DNA of 64,000 nucleotides, taken from positions 314,340-378,339 of the forward strand of contig NZ_KI421514.1 of the NCBI RefSeq assembly GCF_000473325.1, in the 5' to 3' direction. The position numbers and the translations under genes were made by a program. The notes beneath the pieces were generated by a model, which did not search any database, had not been told where the DNA came from, and worked only from the letters and a program-made list of their open reading frames with translations. The stretch comes from Leisingera caerulea DSM 24564 (GTDB taxonomy: Bacteria; Pseudomonadota; Alphaproteobacteria; Rhodobacterales; Rhodobacteraceae). Of this stretch, positions 56,523 through 64,000 are shown one piece after another (within the stretch, counting starts at the first letter, position 1; each line of letters opens with the position of its first letter).

Positions 56523-57911
56523 CTACAGCAGTACGGCGGCGGCCAGGCCCAGGAAGGCGAAGAAGCCCACCACGTCGGTCACCGTGGTTACAAAGGCGCC
56601 GGAAGCCAGGGCCGGGTCAATTCCGGTCTTCTCCAATAGAACCGGGATCACGGTGCCCGCCAGCCCCGCCACGACCAGATTGACCACCATAGCGACGGCG
56701 ATCACCACACCCAGCATCGGCGAGCCAAACCAGGCCAGGCCCACCAGCCCCATCACGATGGCAAAGATCACACCGTTGACCAGCCCCACCAGAACCTCGC
56801 GGCGGATCACCCGCCAGACGTTGGAGCCTGTGAGGTCGCGGGTGGCGATGGCGCGCACCGCCACCGTCAGCGACTGGGTGCCCGCATTGCCGCCCATGGA
56901 GGCGACAATCGGCATCAGCACGGCCAGCGCCACGATCTGGGCAATCGCCGCCTCGAATTGAGCGATGACCAGCGAGGCCAGCACTGCCGTCACCAGGTTG
57001 ACCGCCAGCCAGGGAAAGCGGCGCTTGGTGGTCTCAATCACCCGGTCGGCGAGCGAGCTTTCCTCGCCGACGCCAGCCAGGCGCAGAATGTCCTCCTCGT
57101 GTTCCTCGTCCAGCACGATCATCGCATCGTCGATGGTGATCACGCCGACCAGCCGCCCCTCGTCGTCCACCACAGGGGCCGAGATCAGGTGGTACTGATT
57201 AAATGCATAGGCCACGTCTTCCTCGTCCTGATCGGCGGGAATGACCTGAAACGTCTCCTCCAGCAGATCGGTCAGCGGCACTTCGCGCTTGGCGGCCATG
57301 ATCCGGCCCAGGGTGACGTTGCCAACCGGATGGAGGCGCGGATCAACCAGAACCACATGGTAGAACTGCTCCGGCAAGTCCTCGGAGTTGCGCATGAAAT
57401 CAATGGCCTGCCCGACATTCCAATGCTCGGGCGCCATCACCACCTCGCGCTGCATCAGACGGCCGGCAGAGTTTTCCGGGAAGCTCAGGGATTGTTCGAC
57501 CGCGACCCTGTCGGCATCCTCAAGCGCATCCAGGATGGCTTCCTGCTGCGGCACCTCCAGGTCTTCAAGCAGATCGACGACATCGTCGCTTTCCATCTCC
57601 CGCACCGCATCGGCCAAGACCAGCGGGTTGAGGATTTCGATGACCTCTTCGCGGATGCTTTCATCCAGTTCCGACAGGATTTCGCCGTCGAATTCCCGGT
57701 CATAGAGGCGGATCAGCCTGGTCCGCTCCGCCGATTCGATCTGTTCCAGAAGGTCGGCGATGTCAGCCGCGTGCAGGCCTTCCAGCAGCTCAGTCAGGGC
57801 CTGCTGGTCGCCCTGCTCCACCGCCTCCAGAATCTGGGCCACCAGCTTGCGGTCCAGGTCATAGGCGTCGTCCTGAGACAGGTCGCCGGAGATGTTGTCG
57901 CCGCTGCTCAT
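56523..57911 (-). CDS. mgtE: Magnesium transporter MgtE
   Basis: 462 residues from the ATG at 57911: N-terminal acidic superhelical domain (EGLHAADIADLLEQIESAER), a CBS pair (GRLMQREVVMAP; YHLISAPVVDDEGRLVGVIT) acting as Mg2+ sensor, a plug helix, and five C-terminal membrane helices with GNAGTQSLTVAVRAIA and the pore-lining GLAGTVIPVLLEKTGIDPA. Imports Mg2+ and closes when cytoplasmic Mg2+ is high. I see no M-box-like leader in the 146 bases upstream. Confidence 0.96.
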   Translation of the reverse strand: MSSGDNISGDLSQDDAYDLDRKLVAQILEAVEQGDQQALTELLEGLHAADIADLLEQIESAERTRLIRLYDREFDGEILSELDESIREEVIEILNPLVLADAVREMESDDVVDLLEDLEVPQQEAILDALEDADRVAVEQSLSFPENSAGRLMQREVVMAPEHWNVGQAIDFMRNSEDLPEQFYHVVLVDPRLHPVGNVTLGRIMAAKREVPLTDLLEETFQVIPADQDEEDVAYAFNQYHLISAPVVDDEGRLVGVITIDDAMIVLDEEHEEDILRLAGVGEESSLADRVIETTKRRFPWLAVNLVTAVLASLVIAQFEAAIAQIVALAVLMPIVASMGGNAGTQSLTVAVRAIATRDLTGSNVWRVIRREVLVGLVNGVIFAIVMGLVGLAWFGSPMLGVVIAVAMVVNLVVAGLAGTVIPVLLEKTGIDPALASGAFVTTVTDVVGFFAFLGLAAAVLL

Positions 57912-58057
57912 GTGATGCCCCCGGAGTATTTTGTGAGTATTTGCCTGCAAAATAGAAGAAGCCGCTACCGGAAAACAATGACAATGGCATAATCTGTCCG
58001 GAGCTGATGCGGCGGGTACCCTGCGCGGGGTGCATTTGCAAGGAAAGGGTTGGAAAT

Positions 58058-59344
58058 ATGGCCACCGGTTTCATCCTGAAGGGACAGGTTCTGTCCTTCT
58101 CCGGCTCGCCTTTTGACGGGGAGCGCCCGGAATACGCGGCCCGGCTGCAGGAGGCGGTGGCGGTGCAGGACGGGCGGATCGCGGGTGCCGGCACGCTGGC
58201 GGAAATGCAGGCGCTTCTGCCAGAGGCGGCGACCGTGGATCACAGCGGCAAGCTGATCATGGCGGGCTTTGTCGATGCCCATGTGCATTACCCGCAGACC
58301 GCGATCATCGCCAGCTGGGGCAAGCGGCTGATCGACTGGCTGAACAGTTATACCTTCCCGGAGGAAATGCGGTTTGCGGACCGGGCCTATGCCGATGAAA
58401 TCGCCGCGCGCTATCTGGACCTGACCGCGGCGCATGGCACCACAACGGTCTGCAGCTATTGCACTATCCATTCCGAAAGCGTCGATGCGTTCTTTGCCGC
58501 GGCGCAGGCGCGCGGCCAGCGGGTGGCGGCGGGCAAAACCTGCATGGACCGCAACGCGCCGGAGGGGCTGCGGGACACGGCGCAGTCGGCCTATGACGAC
58601 TCGGAGGCTTTGATCGGACGCTGGCACGGAGTGGACCGCCTGGAGTACGCCATCACCCCGCGGTTCTCCCCCACCTCGACGCCGGAGCAGCTCGAGGCGA
58701 TGGGCGCGCTGTGGGGCAAGCATCCGGAATGCCTGATGCAGACGCACCTGAGCGAGCAGACAGATGAGATTGCCTGGGTCCGGGAGCTGTTCCCGCAGGC
58801 GCGGGATTACCTGGACACCTATGAGGAGTTCGGCCTGCTGGGCGCCAAGGGGCTTTATGGCCACGCCATCCACCTGGAGGAGCGCGAGCGGCACCGGCTG
58901 CGCGATTATGGCGCGGCGCTGATCCATTGCCCGACGTCAAACACCTTCATCGGCTCCGGCCTGTTTGACATGGCCGGGCTGATGGCGGAGGGGCAGCGGA
59001 TCGGCCTTGCCACCGACACCGGCGGCGGGTCGAGTTTTTCGATGCTGCGCACGATGGCGGCGGCCTATGAGATCGGCCAGCTGCGCGGCACGCCGCTGCA
59101 CGCGGCGCAGCTGTTGTGGCTGGCGACCCAAGGATCAGCCACGGCGCTGCGGATGGATGGGAAGATCGGCAATATCGCGGCAGGCATGGAGGCGGATCTG
59201 GTGGTGCTGGACCTGGCCTCCACCCCGGCCATTGCGCAGCGCGCCGATAGGGCCGAAGATGTCTGGGAAGCGGTGTTCCCGACCATCATGATGGGTGATG
59301 ACCGCGCCATTGCCGAGACCTGGATCGGCGGCAAGCGGGTTTAG
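58058..59344 (+). CDS. guaD: Guanine deaminase
   Basis: 428 residues of the amidohydrolase superfamily. Metal site HxH in GFVDAHVHYPQTAII, the GuaD-specific WLNSYTFPEE, then TYEEFGLLGAKGLYGHAIHL, CPTSNTFIGSG and ATDTGGGSSFSML. Converts guanine to xanthine and ammonia. ATG at 58058 with GGAAAGGG upstream. Convergent with 8-oxoguanine deaminase, so both purine base deaminases share a terminator. Confidence 0.95.
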   Translation: MATGFILKGQVLSFSGSPFDGERPEYAARLQEAVAVQDGRIAGAGTLAEMQALLPEAATVDHSGKLIMAGFVDAHVHYPQTAIIASWGKRLIDWLNSYTFPEEMRFADRAYADEIAARYLDLTAAHGTTTVCSYCTIHSESVDAFFAAAQARGQRVAAGKTCMDRNAPEGLRDTAQSAYDDSEALIGRWHGVDRLEYAITPRFSPTSTPEQLEAMGALWGKHPECLMQTHLSEQTDEIAWVRELFPQARDYLDTYEEFGLLGAKGLYGHAIHLEERERHRLRDYGAALIHCPTSNTFIGSGLFDMAGLMAEGQRIGLATDTGGGSSFSMLRTMAAAYEIGQLRGTPLHAAQLLWLATQGSATALRMDGKIGNIAAGMEADLVVLDLASTPAIAQRADRAEDVWEAVFPTIMMGDDRAIAETWIGGKRV

Positions 59345-59398
59345 GAGAGGCGCTGGCGCGCCTCTGCCTCCGGCGGGGATATTTTCAGCCAGATGAAG
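59345..59398. terminator. Terminator plus dispersed repeat (copy C)
   Basis: Perfect 8-bp stem AGAGGCGC / GCGCCTCT with a TGGC loop directly after the guaD stop (59345-59364), continued by GCCTCCGGCGGGGATATTTT, then CAGCCAGATGAAG (59365-59398). The tail is the third copy of the repeat also found after pccB and before betB. Confidence 0.75.
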
Positions 59399-59408
59399 GA
59401 CGGATCCT

Positions 59409-60743
59409 CTACTGCATCAACCGTTGCGCCAGCTGGCCGTGGCGCTCGATCAGGCGCGGCAGGTCCAGTGTGGTGAGTTCGCCGCCGCGGATGATCTGCT
59501 TGCCCTCGACGAACAGGTGTTTGACCTGCGTGGGGCCGGCCAGCAGCAAGGCCGCCGGGTCCCAGCTGCCGCTGGAGGCGATGCCGGTGGCGTCCCAGAT
59601 CGCAATATCCGCGCGCTTGCCGGGTTCGAGGCGGCCGCAGTCGGGGCGGCCCAGCACATCAGCGCCGCCGCGGGTGGCGATCTCCAGGGTTTCATAGGCG
59701 CTCATCGCGTCCGCGCCATTGGCGACCCTTTGCAGCAGCATGGCTTGGCGTGCTTCGGCACTGAGGCTGGCCATATCGTTGCTGGCAGAGCCATCCACCC
59801 CCAGCCCGACCGGCACGCCTGCGTCGCGCATCGCGCGCACCGGCGCGATACCGCTTCCCAGGCGGCAGTTGGAACAGGGGCAATGGGCAACTCCCGTTCG
59901 GGTTCTGGCAAAAAGATCAATCTCTTGCACGTCGAGCTTGACGCAATGCGCGTGCCAGACATCATCGCCGGTCCAGCCGAGTTCCTCGGCGTATTGGCCG
60001 GGGCGGCAGCCGAACTGCGCCTGGGAATAGGCGATGTCCTCGTCGTTTTCGGCCAGGTGGGTGTGCAGCATCACTCCCTTGTCGCGGGCCAGCAGCGCGG
60101 CGTCGCGCATCAGCTCCCGGCTGACTGAGAACGGCGAGCAAGGTGCCAGGCCAACCCGGCACATGGAGCCTTCAGCCGGGTCATGGAAGGCGTCCACCAC
60201 CCGGATCATGTCGTCCAGGATGGCCCGTTCGTCTTCGACCAGGCTGTCCGGCGGCAGGCCGCCGTCGCTTTCGCCGATGCTCATCGCGCCGCGGGTCGGG
60301 TGGAAGCGCAGGCCCACGTCACGGGCGGCGTGGATGGTGTCCTCCAACCGGGAGCCGTTGGGGTAGAGATACAGGTGGTCGGAGCTGAGGGTGCAGCCCG
60401 ACAGTGCCAGTTCGGCCAGGCCCAGCTGGGCAGAGACGAACATCTCGTCAGGAGTGAACTGCGCCCAAACCGGATACAGCCGCTGCAGCCAGCCGAACAG
60501 CAGCGCGTCCTGCGCGCCCGGCACTGCGCGGGTGAGGTTCTGGTAAAGGTGGTGGTGGGTGTTGACCAGACCGGGCGTCACCACGCAGCCGCGGCCGGAG
60601 ACGGTCTCGCCGCTGGTCTCCAGCCCCTGCCCTACCGCGGCAATTTGGCCGCCGCGGATCAGCACATCCGCCCCGTGCAGCACCCGCCGCGCATCGTCCA
60701 TCGTCAGGACGGTATCGGCATTTTGAATCAGGATTTCTGCCAT
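59409..60743 (-). CDS. 8-oxoguanine deaminase
   Basis: 444 residues, amidohydrolase superfamily. PGLVNTHHHLYQNLTRAVPG matches the 8-oxoguanine deaminase active site (a Cys/His-rich variant distinct from cytosine deaminase); further metal and substrate motifs are LHTHLAENDEDIAYS, HCPCSNCRLGSGI and GLGVDGSASND. Converts 8-oxoguanine to urate, removing the oxidised base. The ATG at 60743 follows AAGGAG; a GTG two codons upstream is possible. Convergent with guaD. Confidence 0.93.
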   Translation of the reverse strand: MAEILIQNADTVLTMDDARRVLHGADVLIRGGQIAAVGQGLETSGETVSGRGCVVTPGLVNTHHHLYQNLTRAVPGAQDALLFGWLQRLYPVWAQFTPDEMFVSAQLGLAELALSGCTLSSDHLYLYPNGSRLEDTIHAARDVGLRFHPTRGAMSIGESDGGLPPDSLVEDERAILDDMIRVVDAFHDPAEGSMCRVGLAPCSPFSVSRELMRDAALLARDKGVMLHTHLAENDEDIAYSQAQFGCRPGQYAEELGWTGDDVWHAHCVKLDVQEIDLFARTRTGVAHCPCSNCRLGSGIAPVRAMRDAGVPVGLGVDGSASNDMASLSAEARQAMLLQRVANGADAMSAYETLEIATRGGADVLGRPDCGRLEPGKRADIAIWDATGIASSGSWDPAALLLAGPTQVKHLFVEGKQIIRGGELTTLDLPRLIERHGQLAQRLMQ

Positions 60744-60861
60744 CGTCACACACTCCTTTTGGCAGCCCGCTTCAGTGGAATGTGTGATTGGCCGATGGAA
60801 AACGGGCGAAGAACCGGCCTGTTGCGCAGATTACAAGCAGGCTCCGCCGGTTTCAAGCCTG

Positions 60862-61653
60862 TCAGGCCTGGCGCAGCAGCTCCAGCGCAGCGGCGTGAAT
60901 CCGTGGATTGGCGGCGGCCAAGGCACGGCCGCCCTGATGCGCCGGGTTGCCCTGCCAGTCTGTCACGATGCCGCCCGCCGCCTGGATCAATGCTATCGGC
61001 GCCTGGATGTCATAGGCGTTGAGGCCCGCCTCAATCACCAGATCAACCTGTCCTGCGGCCACCAGCGCATAGGCATAGCAATCGGTGCCGTAACGGGTCA
61101 GCTTGGCGCGGGCAGACACCCGCTCGAACCCGGCGCGCTCCTCGGCGGTGCCGACCTCCGGAAAGGTGGTGAACAGGATGGCGTCCTCCAGCGCGGCGGT
61201 GGCGCGGGTTTCCAGCGGCCTCTCGCCCAGCGGGCCGGTCATCATGGCGGTCTCAGGGCCGCCGCAAAAACGCTCGCCGGTGTAGGGCTGGTCGATCACC
61301 CCCAGGAACGGGCCATTTTCATCCGCCAGCGCAATCAGAACGCCCCAGGTCGGCGTGCCGCTGATGAAGCCGCGGGTGCCGTCGATCGGGTCCAGCACCC
61401 AGGTGCGGCCGGAGGTGCCGGGTTCTGAGCCGAACTCCTCGCCCAGGATGCCGTCCGCAGGGCGCAGCTCTGCCAGCACGGCGCGCATTGCTTGCTCTGC
61501 CGCGCGGTCGGCCACGGTGACGGGATCAAACCCGCCAGCCAGCTTGTTTTCGGTGTTCAGGGAGGTGGTGCGGAAATGCGGCAGGATGGCAGCGCGGGCC
61601 GCGTCTGCCATCCTGTGCGCAACATCGAGATCGGAAAAAGCGGCCTGTGTCAT
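60862..61653 (-). CDS. hisN: Histidinol-phosphatase, inositol-monophosphatase type
   Basis: 263 residues of the Li+-sensitive phosphatase superfamily: ILGEEFGSEPG, the metal-binding WVLDPIDGTRGFISG, and YDIQAPIALIQAAGGIVTDW. The F-I-S-G continuation after DGT-x-x and the AP-I-A-L-I form are typical of HisN rather than SuhB or CysQ. Hydrolyses histidinol phosphate in histidine synthesis. Stands alone. Confidence 0.88.
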   Translation of the reverse strand: MTQAAFSDLDVAHRMADAARAAILPHFRTTSLNTENKLAGGFDPVTVADRAAEQAMRAVLAELRPADGILGEEFGSEPGTSGRTWVLDPIDGTRGFISGTPTWGVLIALADENGPFLGVIDQPYTGERFCGGPETAMMTGPLGERPLETRATAALEDAILFTTFPEVGTAEERAGFERVSARAKLTRYGTDCYAYALVAAGQVDLVIEAGLNAYDIQAPIALIQAAGGIVTDWQGNPAHQGGRALAAANPRIHAAALELLRQA

Positions 61654-61750
61654 GCGTGAACGGGTGCCACCCGGCCGGTTTTATTGCAAGCGCAAATCCC
61701 GCCGCGAAGCCGGTTTTGCGCCGCAATGGCCGTCAGGACCCGTCCAGCTT

Positions 61751-62122
61751 TCAGGCGGCGTCGCTCAGCACCCGCGCCAGTTCGAACAGGCGGCGGCGCT
61801 GGTTTTCCGGGATCGCGTAGTAGGACCGCACCAGATCGAGCGCTTCCTTGTCGCCCATCAGATCCTCCGGCACGGCGGTCTTTTCGGCCGGGGCCTTGCC
61901 TTCTTCCTGCAAGCCTTCGAAGAAAAAGCTCACCGGCACCTCGAGGGCGTCGGAAATATCCCACAACCGCGACGCGCTGACCCGGTTGGCACCGGTCTCA
62001 TACTTCTGAATTTGCTGGAATTTAATGCCGACTTGTTCGGCTAGCTGCTGCTGCGTCATGCCGATCAGCCACCGGCGGTGGCGGATGCGCTTTCCCACAT
62101 GCACGTCAACGGGATGAGCCAT
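61751..62122 (-). CDS. XRE-family transcriptional regulator
   Basis: 123 residues. HTH at about 8-63: GKRIRHRRWLIGMTQQQLAE, VGIKFQQIQKYETGANRVSA. The C-terminal part (DKEALDLVRSYYAIPENQRR) is common in a conserved alphaproteobacterial regulator group. AGGAG precedes the ATG at 62122. Divergent from the quinone oxidoreductase gene across a 351-base gap. Target genes are unknown. Confidence 0.88.
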   Translation of the reverse strand: MAHPVDVHVGKRIRHRRWLIGMTQQQLAEQVGIKFQQIQKYETGANRVSASRLWDISDALEVPVSFFFEGLQEEGKAPAEKTAVPEDLMGDKEALDLVRSYYAIPENQRRRLFELARVLSDAA

Positions 62123-62473
62123 GCGTTTCTCCTAGTCTCAAAATCCGGCTGCACCCCGGACCGCTGCATTCCTATAACCTGTTCTGGCGCCTTCAAATCT
62201 TTGCCGGAACACGGTTCCCCATCAGAGCGATCTGAGATCAACCTCTAAGCAAAAGTGTACAACCCTTGCGGTTGATTGCAAGACTGCCGTCGCCCCCGGC
62301 GGGGCCCGAAAGCTCAACCGCATGATTTCATGTATCATTTTTATAAACGTTTTATTGCCAAGCGGCTGCAGATCGCGTACCTCCCCAAAAATAGCGAGGT
62401 GTGCCCGGGTGCGGAGGCCCGGCAGTGTACCGCTTCGAATCACCCCGATTCCCGCAAAAGGTGAGGAAGAAAT
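62123..62473. other. Divergent intergenic region, XRE regulator / quinone oxidoreductase
   Basis: 351 bases without a supported gene. It contains an A+T-rich core (about 62318-62360) with the short dyad ATGAT-N7-ATCAT and the imperfect dyad CAACC-CTTGC-GGTTG near 62260-62275, either of which could be an operator for the XRE protein. A GAGGAA ribosome site precedes the oxidoreductase ATG. Confidence 0.45.
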
Positions 62474-63442
62474 ATGCTGGCTTACCAAGTTTCCGGCTTC
62501 GACAGACCGGCAGCCCTGACGGAAACCGGATGCCCGCAGCCAGGCCCGGGAGAAGCGGCTATTGCGCTGCGGGCCTGCGGCCTGAACTTTGCCGATCTGC
62601 TGATGATGAAGGGCAGCTATCAGGACACGCCGGAACCGCCCTTCACCCTGGGGCTGGAGGCCGCCGGCGTGGTGACGGCGCTGGGAGAGGGAACCGAAGG
62701 ATTTGCCGTTGGCGACCGGGTGGCTGTGTTCGGCGGCTGCGGCGGGCTGGCGGAGGCGGGCGTGTTCGATGCCGCGCGGCTGATCCGGATCCCCGATGAA
62801 ATGAGTTTCGAACATGCCGCGGCGATGCAGATCGCCTATGGCACCAGCCATATGGCGCTGGATCACTGCGCCCGGCTGCAGCCTGGCGAGACATTGCTGG
62901 TGACGGGCGCTGCCGGCGGTGTCGGCCTGACAGCGGTCGAGATCGGCAAGCTGATGGGGGCAACGGTAATTGCCCAGGCCCGCGGCCAGGAGAAGCTGGA
63001 GGTGGCCGCAGCCGCCGGGGCGGATCACCTGATCGACGCGGGCGAGGACCTGCGCAGTGCGGTGAAGGCGCTTGGCGGCGCGGATGTTGTTTACGATGCA
63101 ATCGGCGGCGACGTGTGGAAGGCCGCCTTCCGGTCCGCCAATCCCGGTGCGCGGCTGCTGCCGGTGGGCTTTGCCGGCGGCGAGGTGCCGCAGATCCCGG
63201 CCAACCACCTGCTGGTGAAGAACCTGACGGTGATCGGATTCTATCTGGGCGGCTACATGAAATTCCGTCCCGAAGCGGTGCGCCGGTCCTTTGAGACGCT
63301 GTTTGCCTGGCACGGTGAGGGCCGCATCAAGCCGCACATCAGCCACGTGCTGCCGCTGGAACAGGCTGGTGAAGGGCTGGAGCTGCTGCGCAGCCGCAAA
63401 TCCACTGGCAAGGTCGTAATCACCACAGGCACCGGCAGCTGA
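62474..63442 (+). CDS. NADPH:quinone oxidoreductase family protein (MDR superfamily)
   Basis: 322 residues of the zinc-free medium-chain dehydrogenase/reductase group: N-terminal GroES-like domain (ALRACGLNFADLLMMKGSYQ), then the NADPH-binding GAAGGVGLTAVEIGKLMGA (AAxGGVG form) and late GFAGGEVPQIPANHLLVKN. No structural zinc Cys cluster. Reduces quinones or enals with NADPH. The following 215 bases to 63657 show only weak hairpins. Confidence 0.9.
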   Translation: MLAYQVSGFDRPAALTETGCPQPGPGEAAIALRACGLNFADLLMMKGSYQDTPEPPFTLGLEAAGVVTALGEGTEGFAVGDRVAVFGGCGGLAEAGVFDAARLIRIPDEMSFEHAAAMQIAYGTSHMALDHCARLQPGETLLVTGAAGGVGLTAVEIGKLMGATVIAQARGQEKLEVAAAAGADHLIDAGEDLRSAVKALGGADVVYDAIGGDVWKAAFRSANPGARLLPVGFAGGEVPQIPANHLLVKNLTVIGFYLGGYMKFRPEAVRRSFETLFAWHGEGRIKPHISHVLPLEQAGEGLELLRSRKSTGKVVITTGTGS

Positions 63443-63657
63443 TTGCAAGGGAGGGCTGACGGCCGAACAGCTGCCTGCGCGAAGGCGCCCGCCCGCCGCC
63501 GGTGCATCTGCCAATTCGCCTGGCCCAAGGCCGTTAGGGACGCGCTGGCAAAGCCAGGGCGGCCTGCGGGCGCGGGAGATGCGGCCGCCTTTTCCGCGGT
63601 CACTGTGTGCTCAATGCCCCGGCAACCGGATCCGCCCCGTGCCGGGGATGCCGCATG

Positions 63658-64000
63658 TCACCCGGCAGCCCGCAACGGTGCCGCCCACAGCCCCTGGAAG
63701 CCCTGGCGGATGAACTCGGCCAATTCTTCGACGTAAGGCGCACGCACGCGCTCCGCCCCGTAGAGATTGATGTGCTGCATCGGCAGGTCCGGCAGGCCGC
63801 AACCCTGGTCGATCAGCTCCTGATAGCCCGGCTGGGTGCCCTCGAGCAGCACGCCAACGGCTAGATCAGCGCTGACCGTCGCCTCGACCGTCCGGTCGGA
63901 ATCGCTGTCGAGCGCCATCTCCCATTCGATGCCCGCCTCATCCAGCGCGGCCGTGGCCACCGGACGGAAGCTGCAGTTGCGGCAGAAGCCGAGCCGCAGC
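63658..64000 (-). CDS. LysR-family regulator, C-terminal part (5' end outside window)
   Basis: 114 codons of the effector-binding domain: LRLGFCRNCSFRPVATAALD, AGIEWEMALDSDSDRTVEAT, VSADLAVGVLLEGTQPGY and INLYGAERVRAPYVEELAEF, FIRQGF. The order (x-C-x-F-R-P-x-A-x-x-A-L, then S-D-L-A-V-G) is that of LysR substrate-binding domains. The HTH lies beyond position 64000. The frame is open to the window edge, so this is a truncation by the window only. Confidence 0.8.
   Translation of the reverse strand, partial: LRLGFCRNCSFRPVATAALDEAGIEWEMALDSDSDRTVEATVSADLAVGVLLEGTQPGYQELIDQGCGLPDLPMQHINLYGAERVRAPYVEELAEFIRQGFQGLWAAPLRAAG

Noticed and set aside
57912-58057. Possible magnesium riboswitch (M-box) before mgtE
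   Set aside because: Only 146 bases divide mgtE and guaD, and no conserved M-box helices or loops could be recognised.

Overview
The window reads as a chromosomal segment of a marine alphaproteobacterium of the Roseobacter group (Rhodobacterales, close to Leisingera/Phaeobacter). This is inferred from the high G+C, the short ProS without an insertion domain, the propionyl-CoA carboxylase/methylmalonyl-CoA mutase locus with an ScfR-type (PccR-like) regulator, and the choline-O-sulfate/choline/betaine locus arranged betI / BCCT-betC-betB-betA. No rRNA, tRNA, CRISPR, prophage or insertion sequence was seen. Coding density is high.

Layout. 1-9.7 kb: housekeeping genes. These are lolD/lolC (lipoprotein export), an AhpD-like protein, proS, a GTG-started FAD-dependent oxidoreductase with a BetI-like palindrome in front, an AI-2E/PerM-type permease, hda and ppx/gppA. 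9.7-14.7 kb: small secreted proteins, including a lower-G+C secreted orphan, an EEP hydrolase, a TerB/J-domain protein, a GNAT acetyltransferase, a VOC protein and a MAPEG protein. 15-34.3 kb: the propionate locus, with methylmalonyl-CoA mutase, pccA and pccB on the minus strand and the PccR/ScfR-like regulator on the plus strand. Into it are interleaved small lipoproteins, a DcaP-like porin with a structured 0.68-kb leader, an MFS exporter and an unrecognised three-gene cassette (27.1-31.5 kb). The cassette's 922-residue first protein ends in a histidine-rich domain resembling polymorphic-toxin tips.

34.3-43.2 kb: a patatin-like lipase, a c-type cytochrome, a DUF465 protein, then the osmoprotectant locus: betA, betB, betC and a short divergent BCCT transporter on the minus strand, with betI divergent and a dyad operator between them. 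43.2-50 kb: two DUF1036 paralogues flank a DMT permease, a pirin, the lysE/argP-type exporter-regulator pair and a membrane-anchored ClpP-like protein. 50-57.9 kb: yebC, two SLC13-type permeases with internal RCK_C domains facing each other around a 43-residue membrane peptide, ymdB, 5-formyl-THF cyclo-ligase and mgtE. 58-64 kb: purine deamination (guanine deaminase and 8-oxoguanine deaminase, convergent), hisN, an XRE regulator, a quinone oxidoreductase and the 3' end of a LysR gene.

How parts work together. PccA/PccB carboxylate propionyl-CoA and the mutase carries methylmalonyl-CoA to succinyl-CoA. TTTGCAAA-type half-sites lie in front of both pccB and the ScfR-family gene, consistent with control and autoregulation. 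BetC, BetA and BetB convert choline-O-sulfate to choline, betaine aldehyde and glycine betaine. A near-copy of the betI intergenic dyad lies 38 kb away before the FAD oxidoreductase, suggesting an extra BetI target. Three copies of a terminator-tail-like repeat and two copies of a tandem-hairpin element recur between genes.
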